Shown here: in pieces, positions 48,801 through 62,800 of the stretch | Layout of the letters: the number at the start of each line of letters is the position of its first letter | Position numbering within the stretch: the stretch's first letter is position 1 | Assembly: GCA_035235625.1 (NCBI GenBank) | Contig: CP141143.1 | Location: 788,501 to 852,500, forward strand | DNA length: 64,000 bases | Source: Saururus chinensis | Lineage: Eukaryota; Streptophyta; Magnoliopsida; Piperales; Saururaceae | Direction: 5' to 3' | Notes under the pieces: generated by a model | Databases searched by the model: none | What the model saw: only the letters and a program-made list of their open reading frames with translations | Told to the model about the DNA's origin: nothing | Program-made: the position numbers and the translations under genes

Positions 48801-51800
48801 TTCTCTGTTGGTGCACAACGCCATTTTCTTGCCTTGAGATGGTTTTTTGGCATGCATTTCTCCTGTGATGTGTTTTTAATTGGTTTAGTAAATCACTTGA
48901 TACCTGGTCTGAGGGAAATATGAAAGGTGGAGATGAGGTCCTTGTGGAAGGTTTTTTAATAGGAATGCTGACTTCTCATTGTTTCTACAGGTTGTTTTGC
49001 TAATGGGAACAAGAACAGTTCTGAACAAGGTACAGTCCCACCATCCTATAATTAACATTGTCCTTATAATTCAAAACAATGGGCTTAAATTTGAGTAATT
49101 TTGTGTATATTAATGATACATAAGTTTTGCCTTTTGTGTTGAGATACAGAAAAGCCGGTAATTATATCTTACAATGGAGCAAGTGGTTTCTACCCGGGTT
49201 CCACTGATCTGGCATACCAGAAGGCAGTTAATGATGGAGCAGATATTATAGATTGCTCCGTTCAGATGACAGCAGATGGGATCCCTGTTTGCCTAAATTC
49301 CACTAATCTTTTAGATGTCACAACAGTTGCATCATCATCATTCAGGTCGCGTTTGGTTAAGATTCCAGAGATCCAAAGTGCTGCTGGAATTTATTCTTTC
49401 GATCTTACATGGGGGGATATCATAAATAATTTGAAACGTATGCAAAAAAATTTCCTTATCTTTTTGTCCCCATCCTTGAAGTAGCTTACTTTCCTTGAAC
49501 GAAGTTTATGTTAAAGTTGTTTTTTCTTTAATTGTTTTAGTTGGGGAAAAGTTCCTTTCTAGTGTTCTTAAGCTTGCTTGTTTGAAACCCTTGCGAAGAT
49601 CATAAAATATTGTGGGTATGCAAGACTAGTTCATTTCTACTTCAATAGAAGATAACTACAGCGATAGGACACTAAAGATCAAATGCATATGCAATAAGTA
49701 CATTTGCTGAAAGTCTTCTTCCAGTTATGGAACAATATGTATATGATGTTCTTTGCAAGTGCAGTTGAACTGCGAATGCTCATCTCTTACTATTCTGGCT
49801 CAAATTATAAAACATTCGTGGTGCTGGGGCCTGGGTATAAGGCTGATTATTTTTACTGTTTTACATGGTCTAAATTTTTTGGATTGACAGCATTATGCCT
49901 TTTATCTGTTCATTCTGCAGCTTTGATATCAACCCCATTTCCAGATTACAATTTGAAGCGCAACCCAGCATTTGCAAATGCTGGAAAATTCATGACATTA
50001 TCTGATTTTCTAAAATTTGCAAAAGACCAGTCTGTTTCTGGGATATTGCTCAATATAGAGGTAAGCTCCAAGTCTTTCCTGTTCAAATATGCTCATAAGG
50101 AGATTGCTCTTTTAGGAAATACTATATGCAAGATCTGAACTTGTGATGGAGAAATGGCTGTTTGACCGCATCCCTTTGATTTGTGGAGATGATGCAGTTA
50201 TTAACGAGCTTTGATGTTACATATCTGGTCATAAATTATGTGGGCGATTTCATTTGTATTAAGCTTTTTGTTGGGAGGTCATAAAGATTTTGATCATGTC
50301 TACGGGAAGGGCTAGAATGCATATCTGGCTATAAATTTAGAGTGGCTTGCTTGAAATGTAGTGGTAGTTTGGTGCTTTATAGTCAGTATGTCGTTGGATA
50401 TGGAATGGGCATTTGCCACAAAGGCCAAGATGGTACAAGTGTGGATATGCAATCTCTTTGACACTCTGTTGAATGTACTATATTCATCAAACCAACGACA
50501 CTCACAGAAGAATGGTAGATCAGAATCCTAGTTAAAAGCCTGCATTGCGATAACAAATTTTAATTGTCACATTAAGTATGATTGAATTAATGTAAAAGTA
50601 TGGCAGAGAACAATTAGAACTCCTTAAAAGAATCAAATGGCTAGATATTGTTCTTCATGAACGAATTATTTCCACCATGAACTTGATGTAAATCGGGTAC
50701 TGTAAATTTTTCTCTCATAAAAATTGACAAGAATGAAGTGGCAAGATATTTAATACTGTCATTTGTAAGCATTTACCTACGTTGATATTGGCAAGTGGTA
50801 TGTTCTTTTTCTTCTCTTTGTGGCGCAAAACATCTGCTGCCATTGATTTATCATAGAAGTGTTGCTGCTTTTACTTGATTTCCCCCCTTTCCCTGCAGCA
50901 TGCAGCATATCTTGCTGAGAAACGAGGACTTGGCATTACCGACGCAGTTTTAAAAGCCTTAAATGATTCTGGTTTGGACAATCAAACAAGCTTAGCGATT
51001 ACAATCCAGTCTACTGATAGTTCAGTTCTCACCAAGTTCAAGCAGCAAACTAAGTACAAGCTCATGTACAAGGTTCTTGAGACCATCCGGGATGCCAATA
51101 ATTCAACTGTTGAGGACATAAAGAAATTTGCAGATTCAGTTGCCATTAATAAGGACTCTATCTTTCCTGAAAATAGAGCCTTCCTGCTGGGAACCTCTGA
51201 CACTGTGAACAAGTTGCATGCATTTGGCCTCTCGGTTTATGTTTACGTTCTCAATAATGAGTTTGTTTCTCAACCATGGGACTTCTTTTCTGATCCAATT
51301 GTGGAGATCAATGCATATTTCCAGGCGGCTGGGGTGGATGGTATTATCACAGATTTTCCTGGGACATCCAAAGCCTACAAGAGTAAGTATATTTTCTAAA
51401 TTATTAATGGCAATGAGATTTAGCAATTCTGTTACTTGGACACGTGGCTGGATGTTAGTGGTGTGCAATGTTCAAACTCTGAAAAGTAAACAGATGGCAA
51501 TGGTCTAGACGCCTTGACCCTTCAGCTGTCAGCTAGCACACAATCAGTCTTTTTACTGATTTGCATTTGCTGGATGTTACTAACAGGTGACATCTATGTA
51601 AAAGTGCATTTCAATCCAAGAGGGTGTGAAACAGTGTCTTATTCCAATTGCCAACATTCAACAAATACTTATTCCATAATGGTGGCCCATTTTCAAAACG
51701 TTAGAAATTATTTCATCATGTTGATGTGTCACCTAGTTTTTTAGTGCTGAATCGTTTTGCATCTGGTGCAGGAAATTCATGTCTGAAGCTTGGCAACAAA

Positions 51801-52085
51801 GCACCAGCATTTATGAATCCTGTGCAAGCGGGAGCCCTGTTGCAGTTGGTCGCTGCTGAGTCTTTGCCACCAGCAGCAGCTCCTTTGCCAGTTCTAACGG
51901 AATCTGATGTATTGGAGCCACCATTACCTCCTGTTTCGCAGAGGCCAACAAACACAGGGGTATCTACTGCACCAACGACATCTCCCCCTTCAAGCGGACA
52001 GCAACAAGCTACTGTCACAATGTGTTTATCTATTGTGATGCTCTTTTGGTCATCTATGCTTCTCTTAAGGCCCCTCATTCCATAG
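45839..52085 (+). CDS. GDPDL: GPI-anchored glycerophosphodiester phosphodiesterase-like protein, right copy
   Basis: Nine exons with the same junctions as the left copy: 45839-45998, 46747-47040, 47959-48074, 48264-48762, 48991-49029, 49150-49437, 49921-50060, 50899-51382, 51772-52085. They give 777 residues. Signal segment, two GDPD-like domains ([15 protein letters not shown]), Pro/Ser-rich linker and hydrophobic GPI tail are all intact. It differs from the left copy at about 20 residues and by six extra residues (TAPTTS) in the linker. Exon 2 and the short exon 3 carry a cluster of replacements: Ala-Ala to Thr-Thr, Ile to Asn, Thr-Phe to Lys-Ser, Leu to Phe, then Gly-Val to Asp-Lys and Gly to Arg. 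Both copies look functional. Predicted role: extracellular cell-wall protein of the SHV3/GDPDL family. Confidence 0.93.
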
Positions 52086-53891
52086 GGGAGCGAGCTGTTG
52101 TTGTCATTAGACCTGATCTTCATGAATGCACATTTATGATTTGGCGGTTTTTTATTCAATTGGATGTTATCATTTTTTTTATTTTGTTGTAGTTGTTAAT
52201 ATGTCCGGCCATTTTGAGAACATGAAATTCCTGTAAACTTTATTCAACTTGTATGGATTACTTGTAGATGTGAGGGACGTGGTATTGTGTTTGGTTGAAG
52301 CCTGTAAACAAAGCAAAATACTACCAGTCTGGCATTAATGGTTTCATTTATTTTTTAAAATAAATTAAAATTCGTTAATTTTGAAAAGCAAAATTTTAAT
52401 TTATTTTTAAAAATTAAATGGGGTTATTAATGTGGGCAGAGGGATTATCTCGTATGGAACCTTTTGAGGATAACCCCTGATATCTGGGGGGGAGGGCGAA
52501 CATCACAAGGAAGAACTGGGGGTGCGCCAGAACTACCGTGGTAGGACAATATAGTGATTGTACTGTATGACTTGAGGCCAGCAGGCGACCCCTAAAACTT
52601 TTATCCCTAAATATATTCACTAAATTATCTCTACAAACTAAATAGATAAGTAAAAAATAGAATAAGCTTAAAGGGCACAATTATCGATTACCCATTGTTG
52701 CGACTATTTATCACATGTTAGTAAAAAGGTCACTGATGCTAGAGAAGGAGGCTCCATATTCTCGTCTGTGAACTCTTCCGACACTGAAACCCCTTTTATA
52801 AACACGTGACAACTAACAAATAGAAATTCTCCTTTAGAAGCCCTGCTGTCAAGTACTTCACTGCCATCACCCTGAGCTCTTCACATTGGATCTTCCTCAC
52901 CCAAATGCCACCTATTTTGTCATTGTTACATGATTGTGTACACTTCTTCTATTCCATATTAAATGCCCTATTTAATTTTTTTAAAATATAATAATTTTAA
53001 TTCAATTTAAAAAATAAACCAAATACTTAACCTAGGATGGAGGGAGTGTACACCTTCATTGCAATCATGAAAATTTGCCAATTTTCCCATTAAATTCTCT
53101 ATCTTATGGCGACAAAAAATAATTCACATGGGGTACACGCTAAGCATCTCTCTCAACTTGGCCTTGATCAGGCCATCTGTGTGTGGGACACAAGATGTAA
53201 TGACGGAGGTAGGGCAGCTGTCTGGACCATTCGGTGGTGGCGGGCAAACACGAAGCCGCTCAACATTGAACTATGAAGCAGAGGACGAGTTTGGGAAGAT
53301 AAGGAAGAAAGCCTGAATTTTTTTAATGCCTTTTCTTCTGTCTCGGAGTTCACCGATAAAGGTAAGTGTGGAAAAGAAGGCTCTCTCCGTTCATATAAAA
53401 AATTTACAGAAACTGCCTGTGTACGCACACGTGAAATGCAACACTGGAGTGAGTCCACAGCGAGCGGCCTTCAATGAGTGACCGTAGCATTTCTCACTCA
53501 GGAAATGGTTCTCCGAGTGGCATTTCTCACTCAGGAAATGGTTCTCCGTGTGGCATCCCGAATGAGTGACCGTAGCCTGGTAGATGATTTCATGCCTGTC
53601 ATTATATTATCAAGTGGTCATCTGCCCCCTTCAAATGCTAACCCTCTCAGCACAATCCTCTTAATGCAAAGTCATAAAATTGAAACTTTCCGTCTACTAG
53701 ATAGTTAGGTACTGATGGTTGATTCATTTCTATAAATAAAACGAAATTTTTTTTTGGGTAAAACTATAATAAAGGGATTTTAAGATAGATAAACTGCGGC
53801 ATCCCACTTTGTGGTGTTTAATTGGAACATCTGTACACGAGAGTAAGTACTCTCGTCAAGATCATGGACCACTTTTTTGGTTTTCATTTTG
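52086..53891. other. Convergent intergenic region, right copy
   Basis: Holds the GDPDL and UPL5 3' ends. It differs from the left copy by small indels, including a short direct repeat at about 53494-53560 (ATTTCTCACTCAGGAAATGG twice) and about 20 extra bases near 53345. No gene recognised. Confidence 0.6.
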
Positions 53892-56800
53892 CTACCAGGT
53901 ACCAAAGCTGCGGCTTACAGTTTCTTGAGTAATAAGACTAAGGCGGTCCTGCATGACAGACATTGAAGTGTACGGAGGAAGACACAGGCGATAGAAACAA
54001 GTGTGAGATGAAGGCAGGCGGTCCACTGAGCCCACATCCTTGAAGATGCACAATTTTGAACCTAAGCCTCGAAAGCCCTCGAAGGGCAAATAGTTAACGG
54101 CTGTCCAAAAATACAGCAGTATTCTTTTCTGATCTGAGGACATATTCTCCACAGTCTGCAAACGTACAGAATAATTAGACGGGAAGTATTTGCCCATGAT
54201 CAAACATAAAAAATGCCAAATTCAAAATCATAAAACTCCTGTCCTTGTAGAAAGCGTTTTATTCAACAGTCACTCTAGAGGACGGAAAAATATAAACTCC
54301 TCCCACATAGGGCAGCCGATGAAAGAAAAAATGTTTTAAAATGCACAATAAGCATGAAAAATACTGCCTCCACACTAAAAAATTTTATGCAAAAAAATTT
54401 GCAAAATTTGCCAGATGTCCTGGAAGTCAGTTAGGTCAGTCCACACTAATAGTACGACTGTTTTGATTGCTTCCATAGACTTCAAAGGACTGACATCATT
54501 ATAAACGAGACAAGAATAAAAAGAGAGTTGCTGATGCCAGGTATAAGAGTTATTTGCTAAAAGAGATTTAAGGATGAGGGTTATAATTGCAAGAAACACA
54601 AGAAAAAATAAAAGAAAAGGATTACTAGTAGACATTAGATCGAAATAACAAAAGTTTGTCCAAAAATTTTGTAACTTCATTCCTGCATAGAATAAAGAAA
54701 GGAACAATCGTCATATAAATCTGCAATCGACTCAAAATCTCCTATTTGGATTCCACCACAACTAATGTCGATGCCTTGAATAAAGACGAAAACATAAAAA
54801 GATCTTGTGCTTTTAATTTTTAGTTCCATCCAAGATATCAGTTTGGTTTCTACTTTATATAACCTACTTTAAAATCATAATAGAACTTAGAAGAAAAAAG
54901 TACATAACATATCATCTTGAAGGCAAATTAGATCAAACCCAGAAACTCCAAAGTTTTCCCAAAAAAAGTGACAAAAAGTCCCAAGGGTTTCTCTCACAAC
55001 ACTATAAATTTAACAACGTCACATTTTATAGCTTCCTTTAGATATGCTGGTATTGCAGTAAGTCTTTCACCAGACCTACTAGCCGACAGTTAAGCTGAAC
55101 ATAATCTACTCATAAGAAACTACTCCTAAATCAATTACAAAGAAAATACTAGAAAACCAAATAAATAATACAAAATAGCTACACTATTCATGGTACCCAT
55201 CACATATCATATAGACAAGCTTCTAACACTAGTTTGTACTTAAAGTTGCATAATTCAATGGCACAAAAGGGAAAATTCTGATAAAGAACTAATTTGCATC
55301 ACTAGATCAAACAAAAAATACAATTTTCATCAAATATAAGAGCAAAATTAAGTAAAAGTTTACTACAGAACCCCAGGAACAAAGTGATATGACATTTGTT
55401 TTAAGAAAAATGATCGGCAAAGCTCAGTTTTACTTCTCACCACTTTTCAGAAATTAAATTCAAATGGTTACTTACCTTCCAGAACCACTGAATCTGGCAA
55501 TCAGTCCACTCATAGCCATTGTATTCAGTATGTGCTATCCATTCCTTCACGCAAATAACTTTGTCACTTCCATACAACATAGTATCAAAATCTTCAAGAT
55601 CCAAACTTTGAAAGAATAGCTTCTGAAGTTTTGTACCACTGAGGATATCACTAAACCCTTGAATAAAACGGCTAATCTGGTCGGAAACAGATGTGACAAA
55701 ACGATGCTCAATAAGAAGATTCACATAGTGTTCTCTGTTCCTGCTATCAACAGAAATGCCCTCGCCTCCCGGGCATAGCTCCACAACCCTGTGAGATCCA
55801 AGTTCTTCAATCTCTCTAACAAATGTAAGGCCCAAAGCATCTGAATCCACAAACGCTGCATCATAGTCTAATATCTCTTTACAACTTCTATATAAAACAG
55901 GGTCAGCATCCTGAATATCATTTAAAGCAATGCTGTTCCCTGATAATTGTAGAAAAAATACGCGGTCGAACATGATGCCCACTTGCACTCTGTGCATCAG
56001 AGCTAATGCAATAATTCTACCAGAGAAGCCAAAATAATCAAGATGCAAGGGATTTACTCCTGAAGCTGCAACAACATAGAAGAAGTGTCACTTGTATGCA
56101 AACGACTCATACTAATCTGATGTTTTGCATATGCACTACTTATTTTTGTCTGTAGCTGTGAACAAGGTGCAGAAAAACAAATTTCTGAACAATGTAATTT
56201 TGAAAAACATGATAGAATATGTACATGTGTTTACATGAATAAAAGGTGCCAAAGTACCATAAAGCAAATTATTTTCCGCCACACCAAAGAGTTGTTCTTT
56301 TTATGTCATCAAGCATTTGGTCATAAAATAAAAGTTTAAAACCTCATAGGTTTTAAACAAAGTCTAGGAAGCAACGTAAAAATGGTGCTATAAGACTTCA
56401 ATCTTACCTTTTGAGGCACGTGCTACATGAGAAAATTAAATAAAAGATAGACAGAAAAAAAATATTCAAATAGATAAGCTGCCGGTTTAAAAGAGTCTTC
56501 GGACATTTTTCACATATATTTTGTCAGCATCTCATATAGATTTTGACCATAAACTATGGGATGAGTCAAACAAAGGCAACCTAGTCTTTAAAGTCGGCCA
56601 CCCTCTGCCCAGAGTTTTCTAACCAGGTCAGCCTACTTTATCGCACAACTCATTCAAGCAAAGTTCCTCATCACTCCAAAGCCAGGAGGGAACATCTTAT
56701 TTGGGCTCATGGTCAGCCCTTTGTGTGTCAAGTAAAAACAAAAAGTTACATTTTTTCCTTAAAAAAATTGGTTGTTACTGAACTACTTGCCAAAAGAAGA

Positions 56801-59800
56801 ACAGAAGGTTAAACAAAATAAGTTGTCATTAACTACACATGAAGACAGAAATCTAACACTAACTTTAAAAGTTTGAATTGGATAAATATACCCTTTCTTC
56901 ATAATCTAATTTTCAAAACCCACTACCCGCCTTCCCTGTTTTCTCCCTCCTCCTGCCCTCAACTCCTCCACTGCTGGCTACCAGGCCTTGGCTGGCAGTG
57001 GCGACAGTCAAGAGAAAAATAATTTAACCCATAAACTAAACCTAGTAGGGATATTAGAACCCTAGGGCCAGGCCTCCACTCCAACCCTCTAACCTTATCT
57101 GCATGGTTTGCCATCTCAGTCTTGATGCCAATCTAAGTCCAACCGAAAATAGGAGATCTCATCTCATAGGATCAAGAAAGTGATGTCAATGATGAGGAAT
57201 TCTTCTTAATCGTGTCTAAAATTAACATGTACGTAATAAAATCTAATCCAAAGTAAAAACTTCTTGGAAATGACAATTTAACCTCCACAAAACAAAATAA
57301 TATCATCCAATTTAATTTCAAACTTTTATGGTTTGGTTTTTATTTATTATGAATGGGCCTTTGGGCCAGGTAAGAGGTACCCTAGGCCAGACCCGGTTCC
57401 AAGTAAAGACCGGGTGACAGGGGAGCCACCCCTTCCTAGTGCAGGAAAGTATCCCAAATAGGGACTCCTTCGCCAAGAAGGAAGGAGCCCCTCCCCTTGG
57501 TGTCGCCACCCTCCCTCCCCTTCCTCTATTTATCCCTCAGCAGCTCCAACCCTCTTCACTGACTACAACATCTATCTTCTTCTTCTCTCTTCCCTCAATA
57601 GAAATGACTCTGTCCTTCTAGCCTTTCAAGCAGTCCCTCTCTCACCTCTTCTTTTCTACCCTATCTTATTCTCCAGAACCTACCCTTTGCAGTGTTACTG
57701 TAGCAGATCAGTAACCGCGAGATGCATTAGGGTGTTCTAATTCCTATTTCTTCATGATATATTGTTTTCCATTGATTTTATAGAAATTACTCTGCCATTG
57801 TGTCTTGCAATGCTGGTCCTAAAGCCCAGATAAAAGAAGGTTGCATCAGTTTGACAACCGGCTGCAAAAACTTTTGTCAATCTCCATGGATCTTACACCA
57901 CATATTCAAGTTAGAGCTGGGGCGTTTCCCATTAACGTGTTGTGCCAAAACCCGAATGCAACGTTAAATGGGCCAAGGTTGGTTACAACATCCTCCCGAA
58001 GTGACATGTTGCAACAGTGCCCTACTACAATGAGAGGTGTGCAAGGGTTCTTGGTTGGAATGGTAAAATGTGGGTAAAGATGCTAGTCCAGGAGTGTAGG
58101 ATTAGAGTAGCAACTTGGAACATTGGGAACTTAAAAGGTAAGGTTATGGAGTTAGTGTAAACTCTTAGGCGAATAAGGATTAATATAGCTTGCTTGTAGG
58201 AGATAAAGGTTGCAGTAGAGAAGGCTAGGGAGCTAGGTGCGGGTTTTAAACCATTTTATGTAGGTAAAGAGTCAAATAAAAATGGGATAGCTATAGTGGT
58301 CAACAAGGAGTCGAGGGAAAACTTTGTAGGTGTCGAATAGGATTACGAACCTTAAGAAGCAATTTAAGGAGGAAATAGACATAGTAATACAAGGGATACC
58401 TAGTTGGGAAATGTTATATAAGGGAAGATTTATAAGGGCATGTAGTCAAGAAGAACATAGGATTTGAGAGGGTACTGGTTTTGGGGAGAGAAATAAGATG
58501 GGCGAAGTTATCCTTAAGTTTTCAATAGCAAATGAAAGGCATTGCACATACTTTAAGAAGAGGGAGGAGTATTTAGGAACCTTCAAGAGTGGGCCTAATA
58601 AGAGCCAAGTAGATTTTATCTTAGAAGTAAGGATAGAAGCACTTGCAGAGATTGTGAAGTTATTTCTAGGAAAACCTTTAACACTACAACATAGATTCAT
58701 TGTTTTACATGTACGCATGAAGGGATGGAGGAAGCAAAACGATACGGATGAACCTAGGATCAAGTGGTAGAACTTGAAGGATGAAATACTCAACCTATGT
58801 GGAGAGATTGAGGGTGGAAGGAAAATGAAAGTTGATTGACAAACCAACAACAATGTGGGATAACATGACTAATTGCATCAAAAAGTTAGAAAATGAAGAG
58901 GTTAAGGAAGTGAGGAGGAGAAAGGGCTTAAAGATGGAAACATGGTGGTGGTCCGAGGCAATCCAAAGAGTCATTAGGGAAAAGAAAAGTTTAATCTAAG
59001 GAGTGGCAAAAATTTAAAAGAAGGAAGAGTTGGGGAGAGGTATATTAAAGTTAGTAGAGAGGCTAAAAAAGTAGTGAGTGATAAGTAAAGCTGGATTTAA
59101 GGCAATTGATAACTTGTAGAATAGATTAGGAACGCAGGAGGGGGAGAGGAACATATATAAGATAGCTAGGTTAAAAAAAAGAAAGTAGGGACTTAGATCA
59201 AGTTAGGTACATTAAGAGTGAAAATCAAAGGGTTTTAGCAAACAATGAGGTTATTAAGTAGAGATGGAGAGGGTATTTCAAGCATTTATTGAATGGTCAT
59301 GAAATTGAGTATAGTCCTATTAGGGATATGACCTATTTTAGAAGATTTACCGTAGAAGAGGTTGGAGTTGTAGCCTTACAAAAGATGAGGAAAGATAAAA
59401 TACTAAGACATAATGGAATTCTTATTCAATCATGGAAGTGTCTTGGGGGTGTTGGCTTAACTTGGTTGACCATGTTGTTTAACAATATTTGGAAGTTAAA
59501 GAGGATGTCAAAGAAGTGGAAGAGAAGCATCATTCTACCTTTATATAAGAGTAAAAAGGATAGAAAAGATAAAACACTAAGACATAATGGAATTCTTATT
59601 GAATTATAGAAGTGTCTTGGGGGTGTTGGCTTAACTTGGTTGACCATGTTGTTTAACAATATTTGGAAGTTAAAGAGGATGTCAAAGAAGTGGAGGATAT
59701 CCTTTTATCCAATGTTGTACAAACTATAGGTATAAAACTTATGAGTCATACTATGAAGTTATGAAAGAGAGTGGTCAAATGACATTCACAGATAAAAACT

Positions 59801-62800
59801 AAAAATTAATTTGGTTTTATGCCAAAGAGCTCAACAATTGAGGCTATCTTCCTCTTACGACAATTGAGGCTATTTTCCTCTTATGGATGAATTAACTCTA
59901 CACGTACAAGATAGGGTACCTTAGTGTATGTTTTTTGCATATGATGTTGTTTTAGTTGACAAGACAAAATTAGGGTTAAATGTCAAACTAGAATTATGGA
60001 GGGAAGCTCTAGATCAAAATGTTTTAAAATAAGGACTAAAACTATATAGATTTTAAATTTAAGATAGGCAGAACCCTAGTTAAAATAGATGGGCAAGAAG
60101 TGTCAAGATGTGAATAATTTCTATATTTAATCTCCATTATCCATAAAGAGGGAGATATTGATATTGATAGTGATGTGGTACATAGGATAAATGCATATTG
60201 AGTACAATGGAGGGCAGTGTTGGGAGTATTATATGATAAATGTATTCTAAATAGGTTTAAAAACAAGTTCTACAGGACGACTATTAGGCCTGCAATATTT
60301 ATTGATTAGAATGTTGGCCCCAAGGAAAAGAGTTACATAGATGAATTGAATGTAGTTGAAATGGGGATGCTAAGGTAGATGTGTGGGACAACTAAAAGAG
60401 ATAGAATTAGAAATGAGTATATACATAAGAACTTTGGGATTGTACTTTTAGAGGAGAAGCTTAAGAAGTGTAAGTTGTGTTGGTACAGACATGTACAAAG
60501 AAGACCAATAGATGTACCGGTAAGAAGGTCGCAAGGGATTCATACAAATGATGTAAAAAAAGGGAGACATAAACCTAAGACAACTTCGTTAGAGTTAATA
60601 AGAAGAGATAATTGTACTATCTCTTACGAAAGAATTAACACAATACACAATAATAAAAGCATAAAAGCCATGTTGCCGACCTCAAATTGATGCAAAAGGC
60701 ACCATTTTATTATGGTTATGACTGATTTTCTAGCAGTCCCTTCAACTCCCATTCATTTGAAACCACATTTTGTCCCTGCATCAAATTCACAGCAATCTGA
60801 TTGGAGCCTTGATTTCATTAGCAGTCTCTAAGGAGGGGAGTGGGTTAGCAAGTAGTAAGGTCAGGATTTTTTTTTCTGATGTCGACCTTGCTGTGGAAGC
60901 AAGGTTTGGAGTGTATTCAATACCCAGAAAGGGTGGGGATTCTTTAATAGTTATTTATTGATTTAAGGACTGGTTTTGAGGGATAACGGTGGTGTTTTTC
61001 CTGTAGGATTCAAAGAGGATTTCTTGAACCTATGACCTTGAATGCATAGGCAAAGGTGAGGACGCTCTTGTAACCATGCTGGATTAATTAATTTGATGAT
61101 TGTGTGAACCGATTGATAAACCAAAATTCGTAATGTATGTTTGATGCAGTTACTATCTTATTGGATGTCACTGAATTGTAGAAAAGCTGAGTTTTTATTT
61201 ATTTGAAATGCTCACAAAGGTTCCAATGCAGGTTGAAACAGTGTACTGTTTGAATGAAGTGCAAGGAAGTAGTTTATTAGTTCAGTGTTTTATAAGTATC
61301 TGGTGGTTATGGTGAATGTTGGGTTAGCTGTCTTAATATATGGGAATCTGTGGATTATATTTCTTATACCTTAAGGCTATTGTGAGGATTGAATTGATAA
61401 GATATATTTGGTTTCTTTCATTTATTTTAGATGCTCACAGATGGACTGTTGTTAGCAGAACAGAGTTCTATTTGGTATTTAATGCAGGGCTGAGTTCACC
61501 ACAAGTTTGTACTGCACATGTTATGTACATCATGATTAATTTATTTAATTGCATCCTTATGATGGTGTATGATAGGTATGACTGAGATAATTTGTAGCGG
61601 ATGTGCAGTTGTCAAGGTGGATCTGCAACTATTATGATAATATTTTGATTCCTTCCTATGAATTTACTATGAATAAGAGGCAAGTTAATTTTACATCTTG
61701 TGGGATTTACATATCTGCTGCCGGATTCAAATCAAGTGGCACTGTAGCAAATAGGGGGCAGACTAAGATGCACCCGGGTGCATCTCAAACTAAATCTTAT
61801 ATATGTGTGTGTGTAGGTTGAGAGACATCAATGCCATATGAATATACCCTTTTCTATTTGTCCATCTGTTAAAATTACCTACTCTTAGATAATGAGATGT
61901 TTTATGATGGATAATATAAATTATTGAAAAGTATTGAACAGGGCATCATAGGTAAACTGAGTCGTATAGGTTGAATTTTTATTGATCTAATGAAAGGATG
62001 CTGATATAGTGTTTTGAGCAGGTTGCAAATAATAGATGCTATGGCTCTGTCATTACTATGGGATTTGTGTCCTAACAATCTGTTTAAACAGCACGTGCAT
62101 GAGCAGCATGACCTCTTGGGTTTTGGGGTAAGCGTATTATTTTTATCTATCTCGTGGGCAGATGAGAGAGGTATTTTTGCATAAACGGTAGATCAGGTAA
62201 CAAGTGGTAACCAAAGTCTAGGGAGGTAATGAGTAAGGTTAACTAAGGAAAGGCGTTGTGATGAGTGTTTGCAACACAAGGTTTAAAATGAAAATTCCTC
62301 TGATGCTACCTCTATTGGGATGAGGATGGGACCCACGCATTGTCCCAACTCCCAATGCCCTCCGGGATCCTCCATCATGGTCACACCAAGTGCAAGTGCT
62401 TGACCAACCTAGAGTGCTCTTGCATTAGTGCTTTCCATGTCAAACTAGATTAGCTACCTCTCTGTGAGGAGTGACTTAGGCATATTGGCAGTTAATGAAT
62501 ATTGTTGTATTACGATTAGTCAATTAAACGCTAGTCTGTACTAAGGCATTTATTTAGGTTTTTAATAAAAATGAATTGCTTGTGCATTGGATTAAAACGT
62601 GACTCATTTCTTCTATGTATGCTCTATGATTCCTTTTTTGTATTTTATTTAGGCATAATCAAAGAGCTGTAAAGCTCGCTCCGTTCCACCGGGTGTATTT
62701 TTGCATGCAAGTATGTTTAAAATCCTGGATGAATAGGAATGCTGAGTTGGAGAGAGACACCACTCATGGGGAAAATTGGAGAGCTAGGATACTTAGATTT

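Larger units (their letters stand above)
41071..60722. repeat. Tandem segmental duplication, right copy
   Basis: Co-linear with 20000-40854. Specific to this copy are a hAT-type insertion (42610-43527), transposon-like sequence around 44180-44460, an 18 bp coding insertion in GDPDL exon 9, sequence at 57075-57719 and a 174 bp tandem duplication in the LINE. To its right the UPL5 intron continues without a break, so this copy carries the native right boundary. Confidence 0.95.
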
